Below are positions 5,828 through 5,832 of a stretch of 5,832 nucleotides of DNA, one piece after another (within the stretch, counting starts at the first letter, position 1; each line of letters opens with the position of its first letter). Source of the stretch: Bacteroidales bacterium (GTDB taxonomy: Bacteria; Bacteroidota; Bacteroidia; Bacteroidales; WCHB1-69); the NCBI GenBank assembly GCA_031272415.1, contig JAISTU010000027.1, forward strand, positions 1-5,832, in the 5' to 3' direction. The position numbers were made by a program, and so were the translations under genes. The notes below the pieces were generated by a model. That model was not told where the DNA came from and did no database searches. It saw nothing but the letters and a program-made list of their open reading frames with translations.

Positions 5828-5832
5828 TTTTT

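Noticed and set aside
1..5832. The inverted terminal copies as ends of a transposon or other mobile element
   Set aside because: No transposase, integrase or target-site duplication is visible, the segment carries the housekeeping gene topA, and the repeats coincide with promoters.

Overview
The window is a compact, AT-rich stretch of bacterial chromosome, most likely from a member of the Bacteroidota. Four things point there: two exact matches to the Bacteroidota -7 promoter box (TAnnTTTG, here TATCTTTG), A-rich translation starts without a clear Shine-Dalgarno sequence, a topoisomerase I that ends in GRxGPY-type repeats instead of zinc fingers, and a secreted protein made of MORN-variant repeats. 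The sequence does not support a finer placement.

Layout. On the + strand, a probable three-gene operon covers 99-2896: a membrane-anchored coiled-coil protein of unknown function (99-1010), a cytoplasmic thioredoxin with a WCAPC active site (1058-1369), and an exported MORN-variant repeat protein (1370-2896). The last gene begins on the base after the thioredoxin stop codon. The 47-bp gap before the thioredoxin gene is a run of 10-bp A-tract units. On the - strand, topA (DNA topoisomerase I) fills 5744-3234 and converges on the operon. Between them, 2897-3233 has no convincing gene but is rich in inverted repeats, including a good intrinsic terminator for topA (3111-3141) and a GC-richer palindrome of the dispersed-repeat kind (2994-3013).

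The most striking non-coding feature is that the two window edges are near-identical inverted copies of about 62 bp (13-73 and 5766-5827; 57 of 62 aligned columns identical by hand). Each copy holds CTCTACA-type heptamer repeats, a TTTTTAATTTTTAATTG block and a TATCTTTG -7 box pointing inward, one at the operon and one at topA. The two transcription units therefore share one promoter cassette, which differs mainly in heptamer copy number (at least 3.6 against 1.7).

How the genes work together. TopA is housekeeping: it relaxes negative supercoils. The operon puts a redox protein, an inner-membrane coiled-coil protein and an envelope repeat protein together, but nothing in the sequence shows a shared pathway, so any joint role is inference. 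I find no phage gene, transposase, CRISPR array, tRNA or rRNA. No clearly new biochemical system is visible; the shared promoter repeat and the unexplained operon deserve the most attention.
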